Positions 16,793-25,460 of a DNA stretch of 64,000 nucleotides are shown piece by piece. Source of the DNA: Sediminibacterium sp. (GTDB taxonomy: Bacteria; Bacteroidota; Bacteroidia; Chitinophagales; Chitinophagaceae); NCBI GenBank assembly GCA_016786865.1, contig JAEUVE010000003.1:62001-126000 (forward strand), given 5' to 3'. How positions within the stretch are numbered: the first letter of the stretch is position 1; each line of letters begins with the position of its first letter. Under the pieces are notes generated by a model. That model was not told the origin of the DNA. It searched no databases and worked only from the letters and a program-made list of their open reading frames with translations. Both the position numbers and the translations under genes were made by a program.

Positions 16793-18160
16793 CTAGGCTA
16801 GTTTGAATTTTAATTTAAAATAATTTCCAACAGTGGGATTACTTTCATAGGTAAGGGTTCCGCCCATATCAGTGGTTAGCTGTTTCGCAACAGAAAAGCC
16901 CATACCAGACTGGGTAACGGCGTATTCTGACTGGTTGGGGGCCTGCAGCCGGTTGAAGTATTCATCCAGTTTTTCAATTCCGATCGGTGTTGCCTTATTA
17001 ATAATTTCAATAATACACCAGCCATCGGAGTCGGCGGCATGAATGCTCAGGGCTGAACCCTTTTGGATAAACCTAATAACGTTCGAAAGGAGCTTAAACA
17101 GTATATGGCGTAAAAATATTTTATCCAGATTCACAACAATGGCCGAAGGAGAAAGGTGCACCTGCAGGCTAACCTGCTTGATGCTGGCAGCATCCACCAG
17201 GGCAATGGCGGCTTTTTCCACTTCGGGAATGATGTCGAATTCCTCGAACCGGTATTCAATTTTACCGGTATCGGCTTCGGCCGACTCGGCCAGTTTCTGA
17301 GAGAGGTAATGGAGTTTTTCATTCCCCATGGTAATATAGCTCAGGATTTCCTTCTGGTCCGAAGTGAGGTTGCTCGATTTCCGGTTGATCAGGTCGATGG
17401 AAATCTGGTTGGAACCAATAAAGTTCTTCAGATCGTGGATCATGATGTTGAGCGTGTTCTGGCGGTAATCGCTCAATTCTTTCAGGCGGCGGTTGGCCTC
17501 TTCGATCAGGTGGTGCTGGTCGTTGATTTTTTCGTTCTGCTCCAGCATGCGTCTGTTAGACTCTTCGATGATCAGGTTTTTCACCGTTTCCCTTCTGATG
17601 ATCTGGTAGCGGTTATAAGCAATTACACAGGAAAAAGCCGAAACCAGAAAATAAACCCCACCCCCGCTGCTGATCAGGCTGCTGTAGCTGTCGAGCCGGT
17701 TGTTAACCGTATACAGCAGTATAATAATGGTATAGGAAACCGCACAATGCAGTTGTGAAAACAAAGGTTTCCAGAAGACCGTGGTATTCAGGAGGAGCAT
17801 CATGATGGAAGCCAGCAAAAAATAAGGAAGGGCATTGGCAATAGGAATGATGCCGCAGATGAAAGAAGTCAGTACCACATTGGCGCCCACCACCAGGTTC
17901 AGGATCAGCTCATAATTCCAGCGTTTGCGGGTTCCGTAATTGTAAAGAAAATACGACACCACAAAAGAAGCGAGCCGGAGCATCAGGAGCAGAACCCAGT
18001 CGTCTTTCATGAAGAGTAAATCGAGCAGCCAAAACAAAGGCAGAGAGAACAAAATCGTCCATACCGCAACATTCGAAAAGTAGGCACCCCGCTTATTCAA
18101 TTCGGAAACTAGCTTCTGGCGGTCTATATTTACATAAGGAATCTTATGATAATCCATCAT
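16793..18160 (-). CDS. Membrane sensor histidine kinase with divergent ATP-binding motifs
   Basis: A 455-residue protein. Residues 30-190 hold about six predicted helices, an unusual multi-helix sensor. A coiled-coil linker follows (about 195-240, rich in Glu/Asn/Arg), then a HisKA segment with the phospho-acceptor in IHDLKNF, and a HATPase domain. The N-box Asn (LLSNVIRF) and G2 (SGMGFSVAKQL) are present. The G1 box, normally DxGxG, reads NKATPIG, so its nucleotide binding may be weak. No response regulator gene is adjacent. It is the first gene of the synthase operon (16 bases before the BcsB-like gene), which suggests it senses an envelope state and controls polysaccharide production. It starts 10 bases from the divergent GH5 gene. 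Confidence 0.85.
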   Translation of the reverse strand: MMDYHKIPYVNIDRQKLVSELNKRGAYFSNVAVWTILFSLPLFWLLDLLFMKDDWVLLLMLRLASFVVSYFLYNYGTRKRWNYELILNLVVGANVVLTSFICGIIPIANALPYFLLASIMMLLLNTTVFWKPLFSQLHCAVSYTIIILLYTVNNRLDSYSSLISSGGGVYFLVSAFSCVIAYNRYQIIRRETVKNLIIEESNRRMLEQNEKINDQHHLIEEANRRLKELSDYRQNTLNIMIHDLKNFIGSNQISIDLINRKSSNLTSDQKEILSYITMGNEKLHYLSQKLAESAEADTGKIEYRFEEFDIIPEVEKAAIALVDAASIKQVSLQVHLSPSAIVVNLDKIFLRHILFKLLSNVIRFIQKGSALSIHAADSDGWCIIEIINKATPIGIEKLDEYFNRLQAPNQSEYAVTQSGMGFSVAKQLTTDMGGTLTYESNPTVGNYFKLKFKLA

Positions 18161-18170
18161 ACGTACAAAT

Positions 18171-19301
18171 ATGCAAAAGGTAATTGATTATTCATTGAAA
18201 TTAAACGCAGAAAATATAACAAAATCATTCATTTTAGCCGGTTTATTGACATTTGTTAGTTTCTTTTTTCCTGTTTATGCAGCAGACCCAACCGATTGGA
18301 ATAAAATCAGGTCGGGGCTGAGTAAAGGCATCAATATTTCGCACTACGAACAGTACTGGGTAGCGCCGAATGAACTTTGCAAAAAAGATCTGCGGCCGAT
18401 GCTGGATGCCATCCGGAAAGCAGGATTTAATTCTGTGCGGATACCGGTTGCCTTTGACCAGTTCATGGATCCCGGATCCGGGCAAATCAGGCCCGACCTG
18501 CTGCAGCACCTGATTAACCTCTACAATACCGCCAGCAGGCTGGAGATGAAAATGGTTCTGGTGTACCATTATGGAAAATTAACCAATGAAAATACCGAAA
18601 CCGAAACCGAAAGAATCATTGGCATCTGGAAGCAGGTCATCAGCGCCATGTACACACTGAGTACCGAGAAGTTGTTATTTGAGCTGTACAACGAACCAAC
18701 CATCGATCCTGAATTGTGGAAAACCGTGGCTACCAGACTGGTTCGGGAATTAAGAAAGGACGATCCGGAACGGGTATTCATCATTGGCGGCACCAACTAC
18801 AACGGGGCCAATGAACTGATCCGCATGGGGAAGCTGCCCATCCACGATCACAAAGTCCTGTATACGTTTCATTTTTATGAGCCCTATATTTTTACACACC
18901 AGGGCGCAGACTGGACACCGGAAAAAACATTCATCACCGGATTTCCGTATCCATACAAAAAAAGCAAAATGCCAAAGCTGTACAACGCACCACAGGATTC
19001 TCCTGTAGAAGCCGACTACAACCGCTACCCCAAAGAAGCCACATTCGATTACCTCTGGAGCAGGATCCGCTACATCAGCAGCGAGGCCGACCGCCTTAAT
19101 TTACCGCTCATCTGCACAGAAACGGGAGTAATCAAAATTGCTGACAGAAAATCCAGAGGCACTTACCTTAGAGATATCATACATATCATGACAGACCATA
19201 AAATACCGGTGATGTTATGGGACTGGAATGATAAGTTCGAAGTAATCCGGCACAACAAGCCCATTAAAAAAATCAGACCCTGGCTTAAAACGCAGGTATA
19301 A
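18171..19301 (+). CDS. Secreted glycoside hydrolase family 5 (endoglucanase-like)
   Basis: A 376-residue protein with a hydrophobic signal segment (about residues 19-37, possible cleavage after VYAADP) and a GH5 TIM barrel. The acid/base Glu is E175 in LYNEPT, the nucleophile is E317 in CTETGV, and GFNSVRIPVAF and TFHFYEPYIF are the flanking GH5 strands. GH5 enzymes hydrolyse beta-1,4-glucans, mannans and related chains. Next to a BcsA/BcsB-like pair its likely role is trimming or releasing the polymer, as GH8 BcsZ does in cellulose operons. It is divergent from the kinase with 10 bases between start codons, so both promoters must lie in the opposing coding sequences or the region is transcribed from further away. 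It is followed 9 bases later by the ABC genes. Confidence 0.9.
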   Translation: MQKVIDYSLKLNAENITKSFILAGLLTFVSFFFPVYAADPTDWNKIRSGLSKGINISHYEQYWVAPNELCKKDLRPMLDAIRKAGFNSVRIPVAFDQFMDPGSGQIRPDLLQHLINLYNTASRLEMKMVLVYHYGKLTNENTETETERIIGIWKQVISAMYTLSTEKLLFELYNEPTIDPELWKTVATRLVRELRKDDPERVFIIGGTNYNGANELIRMGKLPIHDHKVLYTFHFYEPYIFTHQGADWTPEKTFITGFPYPYKKSKMPKLYNAPQDSPVEADYNRYPKEATFDYLWSRIRYISSEADRLNLPLICTETGVIKIADRKSRGTYLRDIIHIMTDHKIPVMLWDWNDKFEVIRHNKPIKKIRPWLKTQV

Positions 19302-19310
19302 ACAAATGTT

Positions 19311-20207
19311 ATGGATACTGTTTTATCGCTGGAAGCAATCAGCAAATCCTACGGCCGCATTCAGGCATTGAAAGAAGTGTCGTTTACGGTTCCGCGCGGA
19401 AGTGTATTTGGCATACTCGGACCCAACGGCAGTGGAAAGACCACGCTGATGAGTATTGTACTGGATGTACTCAAAGCCAATACCGGCAGCTACAGCTGGT
19501 TTGGAAAAGCAAATCATCCCTCCGAAAGAAAAAAAATCGGTTCTCTGCTGGAAACACCCAATTTCTATCATTATTTGTCTGCAACAGACAACCTGAATAT
19601 TACCAGCGCCATCAGCGGAAGGGGCACACCCGAAGACATCAGCCGCGTACTGGAACTGGTGAAGTTATCAGAAAGAAAAAACAGCCGGTTCAGTACCTAC
19701 AGCCTGGGAATGAAGCAGCGGCTGGCCATTGCAGCAGCGCTGCTCGGCAACCCGGAAATCCTGCTGCTCGATGAACCAACCAACGGACTGGATCCGGTGG
19801 GCATTATGGAAATCAGGGACCTGATTAGATCGCTTGCACAAAAAGGCATCACCATCATCATTGCCAGTCATTTACTGGATGAGGTAGAAAAAGTATGTAC
19901 GCATGTGGCCATCCTTAAAAAGGGAAACCTGCTTACCGCCGGCCATGTGAACGAAGTACTGGCACACGAAGACATTGTAGAACTGGCTGCAGCCAATATG
20001 GAAGCACTGAAACAATGTATTGCCGATATGGGAGGTTTCAGCGTACTCAGGGAAGAAGATCAAAGATTACAGATACACTATCCTGCAGGAACAGCCAATA
20101 TGGAAGCCATCAATGCACATTGCTTCCGGAACGGCATTACGTTGCAGTTGCTGCTAAACAAAAAAAGAAGCCTCGAAAGCAAATTCTTCGAATTAACCAA
20201 CGACTAA
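19311..20207 (+). CDS. ABC-2 type transporter ATP-binding protein
   Basis: A 298-residue ATPase: Walker A GPNGSGKTT, signature YSLGMKQR, Walker B ILLLDEPTNGLD and switch His ASHLLDE. The C-terminal 80 residues form the extra domain common in the BcrA/CcmA drug-export and gliding-type ATPases. It is paired with the permease 9 bases downstream and follows the GH5 gene by 9 bases, so the three probably form one transcript. The substrate cannot be read. The context allows polysaccharide-related export, but this subfamily more often handles lipophilic compounds or lantibiotic-type peptides. Confidence 0.88.
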   Translation: MDTVLSLEAISKSYGRIQALKEVSFTVPRGSVFGILGPNGSGKTTLMSIVLDVLKANTGSYSWFGKANHPSERKKIGSLLETPNFYHYLSATDNLNITSAISGRGTPEDISRVLELVKLSERKNSRFSTYSLGMKQRLAIAAALLGNPEILLLDEPTNGLDPVGIMEIRDLIRSLAQKGITIIIASHLLDEVEKVCTHVAILKKGNLLTAGHVNEVLAHEDIVELAAANMEALKQCIADMGGFSVLREEDQRLQIHYPAGTANMEAINAHCFRNGITLQLLLNKKRSLESKFFELTND

Positions 20208-20216
20208 ACAAAACGC

Positions 20217-21044
20217 ATGTTGTCTTTATTAAAAACAGAGTGGCTGAAGATCCGTAAATATCCTGCGTTCTGGTGGATGCTGGGTATTGTATTGCTCACC
20301 TACCCCGGCATCAATGGCATCTTCCTGAATGTATACCAGCAGTTTACTACCCGCAAAGATGCGGCAGGAAGTTTTGCAAAAATGGTATTGGGCAATCCGT
20401 TTTCCTTTCCGGAAACCTGGCATACTGTAGCTTATTTCTCTTCTTTTTTTGTGCTGCTGCCCGCCATCCTCGTCATCATGCTGATCACCAATGAATACAG
20501 TTTCCGGACACATCGGCAAAACATCATCGACGGATGGAGCCGCTACGAATTCATCACCGGCAAGCTGATGGATGTGCTGATTATTTCGGGGGTAGTAACC
20601 GTTGTGTACATCGCCGCCTCCATTGGATATGGCATTTATGCAGATCCCGACAACCTGAACCGCTGGACGGAACAGTTGCAGTACATTCCTCTGTTTTTCC
20701 TGCAAACATTTGCCCAGTTGTCCATTGCATTTTTCCTGGGCTTCCTGGTAAAGAAAGCATTTATAGCCCTGGGTATATTTCTTTTTTATTACCTGGTGGT
20801 GGAGAATATCCTGGTAGCTTATCTCAAATACAAAAAGATCCCGATCACGCGGTTCCTGCCATTTGAGGTATCGGATAATATGCTGGTGGCTCCTGCATTT
20901 GCAGGAAATTTTGGAAAGGATGCCAAAGCCGGATACGAAGCAGCACTGGCCCTTGTACCCCAGCAGGCCATACTTACAATTGTACTCACCACCCTGATCT
21001 GGCTGGCCTGTTTCCGTTTGCACAACCGCAAGGACCTTTCCTAG
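20217..21044 (+). CDS. ABC-2 type transporter permease
   Basis: A 275-residue membrane protein with about six predicted helices (first near residues 18-35, then pairs around 60-85, 115-140, 160-180, 185-205 and 250-268). The N-terminal LLKTEWLKIRKYPAFWWM is the typical amphipathic start of BcrB/ABC2-membrane permeases, and EYSFRTHRQNIIDGWSR is the coupling-loop region after helix 2. It is the membrane half of the preceding ATPase. The ATG is 9 bases after that gene's stop, and only 10 bases separate its end from the convergent epimerase gene. Confidence 0.85.
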   Translation: MLSLLKTEWLKIRKYPAFWWMLGIVLLTYPGINGIFLNVYQQFTTRKDAAGSFAKMVLGNPFSFPETWHTVAYFSSFFVLLPAILVIMLITNEYSFRTHRQNIIDGWSRYEFITGKLMDVLIISGVVTVVYIAASIGYGIYADPDNLNRWTEQLQYIPLFFLQTFAQLSIAFFLGFLVKKAFIALGIFLFYYLVVENILVAYLKYKKIPITRFLPFEVSDNMLVAPAFAGNFGKDAKAGYEAALALVPQQAILTIVLTTLIWLACFRLHNRKDLS

Positions 21045-21054
21045 CGGTCGGGCA

Positions 21055-21984
21055 TTACTTGTTTTGTGTCGAAATCAATTCCCTGATGGCGTCATCAATG
21101 GTGGGATACTGAAAGGAAAATCCTGCAGCAGCTATTTTATCTGCACTTACCGTAGCGCTTTTGAGTACTTCGATGCTCATTTCTCCCAGCATGGTTTTTA
21201 ATACAAAGGCCGGCACATAAAAAGGAATATACCATTTGCCGCAAACCTGCTCTGCCAGTTTCAGGGTAAGCGTTTTGTTGCTCACCGGATGCGGTGCCAC
21301 TGCATTGTACACCCCTTGTACCTGCGGGTGTTCCATGGCATAAATGTATTGGTTGCAAAGATCGTCTACATGAATCCAGCTGATCATTTGTTTACCACTT
21401 CCCAGAATGGCAGCCGTTTTGAATTGCAATGGCTTTTTGAATTCGGCAAAAGCACCGCCCTTATTGCTCAATACAATTCCGGTACGGAGTATCACCAGTC
21501 TTTTGCCCAATGCAGTAACCGGAGCAATGCTTTCTTCCCAAAGGCGGCAGGTTTCTCCGAGAAAATCAGGATAAGGAGGCGCTGATTCTGTAAAGCCGGT
21601 AGTATTATCTGTTGCGTCCGGACCATACCAGCCAATGGCAGAAGCGCTCACCACAGCTTGTACTTTGTTGGGAATCCGCTTCAGGGCATCCGCCAGCAGC
21701 GCACTGGTAACTGTTCTGCTGTCGGCAATTTCTTTTTTGCGTTTTTCGGTCCAGCGTTGATCTGCCACACCAGCGCCTGCAAGGTGAATAATGAAGTCTG
21801 CCGATGCTATGGCAGCAGGATCAATGTACTGTTTGCCGGGGTTCCACTCATAATAGTGCAGCGAACCAACTGCTTTACCGGGATTCCGCGACAGAATCTG
21901 CACCGTGTACCCTTTTTGCAAGAGGAGTTCGGTGAGTCTTTTTCCTACTGTACCGGTACCACCGGAAATGAGTACTACTGGCAT
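21055..21984 (-). CDS. TIGR01777-type NAD(P)-dependent epimerase (YfcH/SDR39U1 family)
   Basis: A 309-residue extended short-chain dehydrogenase. The N-terminal Rossmann loop is GGTGTVGKRL; IIHLAGAGVADQRW and the catalytic Ser/Tyr region SASAIGWYG are hallmarks of the YfcH subfamily. LRTGIVLSNKGGAF and ISWIHVDDL follow at the expected positions, and a DUF1731-type C-terminus (residues about 255-300) is present. The substrate of this family is unknown; the human homologue is SDR39U1. It converges on the ABC permease and is separated from ftsZ by a terminator, so it appears to be a single-gene unit. Confidence 0.9.
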   Translation of the reverse strand: MPVVLISGGTGTVGKRLTELLLQKGYTVQILSRNPGKAVGSLHYYEWNPGKQYIDPAAIASADFIIHLAGAGVADQRWTEKRKKEIADSRTVTSALLADALKRIPNKVQAVVSASAIGWYGPDATDNTTGFTESAPPYPDFLGETCRLWEESIAPVTALGKRLVILRTGIVLSNKGGAFAEFKKPLQFKTAAILGSGKQMISWIHVDDLCNQYIYAMEHPQVQGVYNAVAPHPVSNKTLTLKLAEQVCGKWYIPFYVPAFVLKTMLGEMSIEVLKSATVSADKIAAAGFSFQYPTIDDAIRELISTQNK

Positions 21985-22033
21985 GGCTTTTTTAATTAAA
22001 CAAGTGAACAGATACTAAGTTCGGTATAATCTT

Positions 22034-22060
22034 AAAAAAAACCTCCCGCAAGCGGGAGGT
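22034..22060 (-). terminator. Terminator of the division (dcw) operon
   Basis: A perfect 9-bp GC-rich stem ACCTCCCGC (22041-22049) with GCGGGAGGT (22052-22060) and a two-base loop. On the minus strand it is followed by a run of eight T residues (22041-22034). It ends the ftsZ-proximal transcript about 40 bases past the ftsZ stop. Confidence 0.9.
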
Positions 22061-22100
22061 CACAACTAAAATCACAATAAATACCTGGCTATATGAAGGG

Positions 22101-24044
22101 TTAGTCCGGTTTCTTTCCGTCGAGGAAAGTATTGATCGAAGATATTTGTGTCTGGTTGTTTTCGTCTTTTCCTACGGTGTACTTACTGTAGAAGTTTTCT
22201 ACGGAAGTAAGGGTATTTCCGAAGAGCTCCATATTTCTTCTGATGTAAGCAGGCACTGCATCAAATTCGCCATTGGCATCAGCAGCGTTGTTCATATTGA
22301 AAGACAGGTTGCGCAATTTCTGAATTCTTTCAGCAGCCCTTTTCTTCTGCTCTTCCACATCGTCTGTGTACGGCTCGTTGCTGAAAGAAGGAGCAGGCGC
22401 TACCGGAGCCTGTGCCAAATGTTCCTGGTGCATGGAAACCTCCTGTTCGGATTTTTCCACCAGCTGCATTTCGAAGAGGGTTTCTTCTGGCATTTCTACC
22501 GGAGCTGGTGTTGGTGCAGGAGCCGGAGCTTCCGGAGCCGCAGGCGCAACAGGCATTTGAACCGCTACTACTGGTGCAGCAGGCGTTTCATTGGCGTAGA
22601 TCTGAACAGGTTTGTTCAGGATACCGGAAGTACTGATACTTGCAGGTTGCTCCTTCATCCGGAAGTTCAACATCGGATCTGCCTCAGGTTCATTTACCTG
22701 TGCAACCGGCTCCGACAATTCAACAGGAGCCGTAATTTCCGGACTCAGTTCAAACTGCAATACCAGGGATTCTCTTTCTTCAGCCGCATGTGCTGCAGTG
22801 GTGTCCGCAACAGTATCCGCAACCGGAGCTGGTTCGCTGAACAGGGTCTGCATTACCGGGGCCAGTTCATCCGCAACAGGTGTTTCCTGAACGGGTTCGG
22901 CAACGGCAGGCTGTACAGCAACCGGTGCAGGAGCAGGCTGGGCTGCAGCCGCTTCAACCGGCGCTTTGAAAGCGATAGGCTGAGGAGCTGGTTCTTCCAG
23001 ATCCAGTTTTAAGGTAACTACTTCTTTGGCAGGAATTACTTCAGGGGCTTTAACCGCCTGTGGCTTTGCAAAAGGATCCTTGTGTTCAAATCCGGTTGCA
23101 ATTAACGTAATGCCAATTTTTTTATCGAGGGTTTCATCATAACCCATTCCCACAATCACATCGGTGTCTTCACCAGCCTGCATCCGCAGGTGGTTGTTGA
23201 TGATTTCGAGTTCATCCATGGTGCACTCGTGTTCACCTTCTGCACTATTGATATTGATCAGGATCCATTTGGCGCCTTTGATATCGCTGTCGTTCAGCAA
23301 AGGAGAATTCAGGGCTTCTTCAATAGCCATCTGTGCACGGTTTTCTCCTTCTACTTCTGCCTTACCCAAAATAGCCACCCCACCGTTTTTCATAACGGTA
23401 CAAACGTCGGCGAAGTCTACAATAATATGACCGCGACTGTTGATTACATCGGTAATACATTTAGCAGCAGTAGCCAGTACATTGTCTGCTTTGGCAAATG
23501 CTTCCTTCATTTTGAGGTTGCCATACTGCATGCGCAGTTTGTCGTTGCTGATTACCAGCAGCGTATCTACATAGGGCTTCAATGCTTCAATTCCTTCCTG
23601 AGCCTGCTGATGACGGCGGGGACCTTCAAAACCAAACGGTGTGGTTACAATACCCACGGTAAGGATACCCAGTTCCTTACAGATCTGCGCAATGATAGGA
23701 GCGCCACCGGTACCGGTACCACCACCCATACCTACGGTAATAAATGCCATTTTGGTATTTACTTCCAGTATGCGCTTGATTTCATCGAGCGATTCTTCGG
23801 TTGCCTTCTTACCTACTTCAGGATTGGCGCCTGCGCCAAGTCCCTGGGTCAGGTGTGGCCCCAGTTGAATCTTATTGGGAATATTGCTTTGCTCAATAGC
23901 TTTTGCATCGGTGTTACATATAATGAAATCGACGCCTTCAATATTTTGTGCAAACATGAAGTTAACAGCGTTGCTTCCACCACCGCCAACACCCAACACT
24001 TTAATGATGGATGATTTTTGTTTGGGAAGATCAAAATGAATCAT
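22101..24044 (-). CDS. ftsZ: Cell division GTPase FtsZ with very long C-terminal linker
   Basis: A 647-residue protein, far longer than the roughly 380-400 of E. coli. Residues 1-330 are the tubulin-like GTPase: GVGGGGSNAV, the GTP signature GGGTGTGG at 107-114, and the T7 region VDFADVCTVM. Residues about 335-580 are a low-complexity Ala/Pro/Glu/Val linker. The conserved C-terminal peptide that binds FtsA appears as DAVPAYIRRN at 595-604, but it is followed by a further 43 residues, so it is not terminal. FtsZ forms the division ring at midcell. It is the last gene of the cluster, 28 bases after ftsA, with a terminator behind it. Confidence 0.98.
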   Translation of the reverse strand: MIHFDLPKQKSSIIKVLGVGGGGSNAVNFMFAQNIEGVDFIICNTDAKAIEQSNIPNKIQLGPHLTQGLGAGANPEVGKKATEESLDEIKRILEVNTKMAFITVGMGGGTGTGGAPIIAQICKELGILTVGIVTTPFGFEGPRRHQQAQEGIEALKPYVDTLLVISNDKLRMQYGNLKMKEAFAKADNVLATAAKCITDVINSRGHIIVDFADVCTVMKNGGVAILGKAEVEGENRAQMAIEEALNSPLLNDSDIKGAKWILININSAEGEHECTMDELEIINNHLRMQAGEDTDVIVGMGYDETLDKKIGITLIATGFEHKDPFAKPQAVKAPEVIPAKEVVTLKLDLEEPAPQPIAFKAPVEAAAAQPAPAPVAVQPAVAEPVQETPVADELAPVMQTLFSEPAPVADTVADTTAAHAAEERESLVLQFELSPEITAPVELSEPVAQVNEPEADPMLNFRMKEQPASISTSGILNKPVQIYANETPAAPVVAVQMPVAPAAPEAPAPAPTPAPVEMPEETLFEMQLVEKSEQEVSMHQEHLAQAPVAPAPSFSNEPYTDDVEEQKKRAAERIQKLRNLSFNMNNAADANGEFDAVPAYIRRNMELFGNTLTSVENFYSKYTVGKDENNQTQISSINTFLDGKKPD

Positions 24045-24072
24045 AGGGTAGTTTTAGGGTTAGTTAGTTGTA

Positions 24073-25449
24073 TCAGCGGATTACCTGGTCTTCTTCTTCT
24101 TTAAACAAATCGATGAGGTTGTTTTTGAATTTATCCCAGAAGCGTTCTTTGCGTACGGTTACATCTACAGTGGCAGGAGCCTGAGTCGGTTCGGCAGGCG
24201 CTTCTGCTACAGTTGTTTTCTTGGTGAGTTGTTCCGGTACTTCCATTTTCACAAACTTGTCGGAGAACTCTTTGTACTTGTGTTCGTAGTCGTTGTATCC
24301 TTTCAGGATCAGACCAATACAGGTAGCATACATTGGCTTTTTCAGCTCATCAATGTGATTGGCAGCCAGGTGCTCGTTCGGTAAACCGATCCGTGCATTC
24401 AGTCCGGTAGTATACTCCGTTAACTGAATCAGGTGCTTCAGCTGGGAACCACCACCGGTGAGGATGATGCCTCCGTTCAGTGCACGATGATCCAGACCAA
24501 CCTGCTTCAGGTGGTAGGTTACGAAATCGAGGATTTCGCCCATTCTTGCCTGAATGATGGCCGCCAGGTTCTTCACGCTGATTTCTTTGGCAGGCATTCC
24601 TTTTAAACCGGGAATAGTGATGTAGGCATTGGCTTTTGCTTCATCGGCCAGCGCACTTCCAAACTGCACTTTCATGGCTTCGGCCTGGCTTTTCAGCACG
24701 CCCAGCCCCATGCGGATATCGTTGGTAATGTTTTCTCCACCAAAAGGAATCACGGCAGTATGTTTCAGAATACCCTCATAAAAAACAGCCAGGTCGCTGG
24801 TACCACCACCGATATCGAGGATGGCAACACCTGCTTCCATATCAATTTCGCTCATCACCGCGCTGGCAGATGCCAGTGGCTGGAGTACGAGGTCCTTGGT
24901 TTTTAAACCGCTTCTGTCTACGGCACGGTGAATATTGCGGATCGCATTTCTGTCGCCGGTAATGATGTGGAAATTGGCGCCCACTTTCACCCCGTTGTAT
25001 CCAACCGGATCCTTGATATTCTGAATGCTGTCTACATGAAAATCCTGCGGAATCACATCGATGATCTGATCGCCTGCAGGAATAAATGTTTTCCGCTGGT
25101 TATTGATTAACTGGTCAATTTCACTGTGCTGAATTTCCAGTTCGGCATCCTGGCGAACAATATCTCCACGGGTTTGCAGACTCTTAATGTGATGACCGGC
25201 AATACCTACATAAACTTCGGAAATTTCAAGATCGGGATTGCTTTGAGCGCAATTCTCCAAAGCCTGCTGAATGGCTTTGATGGTTTGATCAATATTCAAC
25301 ACTTGTCCATGCTGAACCCCATTGCTGTTGGCACGGCCAAAGCCCAGAATTTCGAGCTTGCCGTATTCATTCTTGCGACCGGCAATGGCCGCAATCTTGG
25401 TGGTACCAATATCCAAGCCAACAATGATGGGTGATTCATTGTGATTCAT
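24073..25449 (-). CDS. ftsA: Cell division protein FtsA
   Basis: A 458-residue actin-like protein. Phosphate 1 is GLDIGTTKIAAIAG, phosphate 2 is VAILDIGGGTSDLAVF and the adenosine region is ILTGGGSQLKHL. The 1C domain between them begins near residue 85 (EVYVGIAG). The C-terminus carries a Pro/Ala/Thr linker and a final amphipathic helix, FWDKFKNNLIDLFKEE, that would anchor it to the membrane. FtsA tethers FtsZ filaments to the inner membrane and recruits downstream division proteins. It is 11 bases after ftsQ and 28 before ftsZ. Confidence 0.97.
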   Translation of the reverse strand: MNHNESPIIVGLDIGTTKIAAIAGRKNEYGKLEILGFGRANSNGVQHGQVLNIDQTIKAIQQALENCAQSNPDLEISEVYVGIAGHHIKSLQTRGDIVRQDAELEIQHSEIDQLINNQRKTFIPAGDQIIDVIPQDFHVDSIQNIKDPVGYNGVKVGANFHIITGDRNAIRNIHRAVDRSGLKTKDLVLQPLASASAVMSEIDMEAGVAILDIGGGTSDLAVFYEGILKHTAVIPFGGENITNDIRMGLGVLKSQAEAMKVQFGSALADEAKANAYITIPGLKGMPAKEISVKNLAAIIQARMGEILDFVTYHLKQVGLDHRALNGGIILTGGGSQLKHLIQLTEYTTGLNARIGLPNEHLAANHIDELKKPMYATCIGLILKGYNDYEHKYKEFSDKFVKMEVPEQLTKKTTVAEAPAEPTQAPATVDVTVRKERFWDKFKNNLIDLFKEEEDQVIR

Positions 25450-25460
25450 AAGGTATGTAT

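Noticed and set aside
22478..22990. Repetitive GCAGGAGC/CCGGAGC stretches in the ftsZ linker as a repeat array or CRISPR
   Set aside because: Irregular unit length, no constant spacer size, and fully explained by an Ala/Pro/Val/Glu low-complexity protein region.
22146..23012. Long plus-strand open frames opposite the ftsZ linker
   Set aside because: They are antisense shadows of the Ala/Pro/Glu-rich linker; composition is Arg/Cys/Phe-rich with no domain, and the sense strand encodes FtsZ without interruption.
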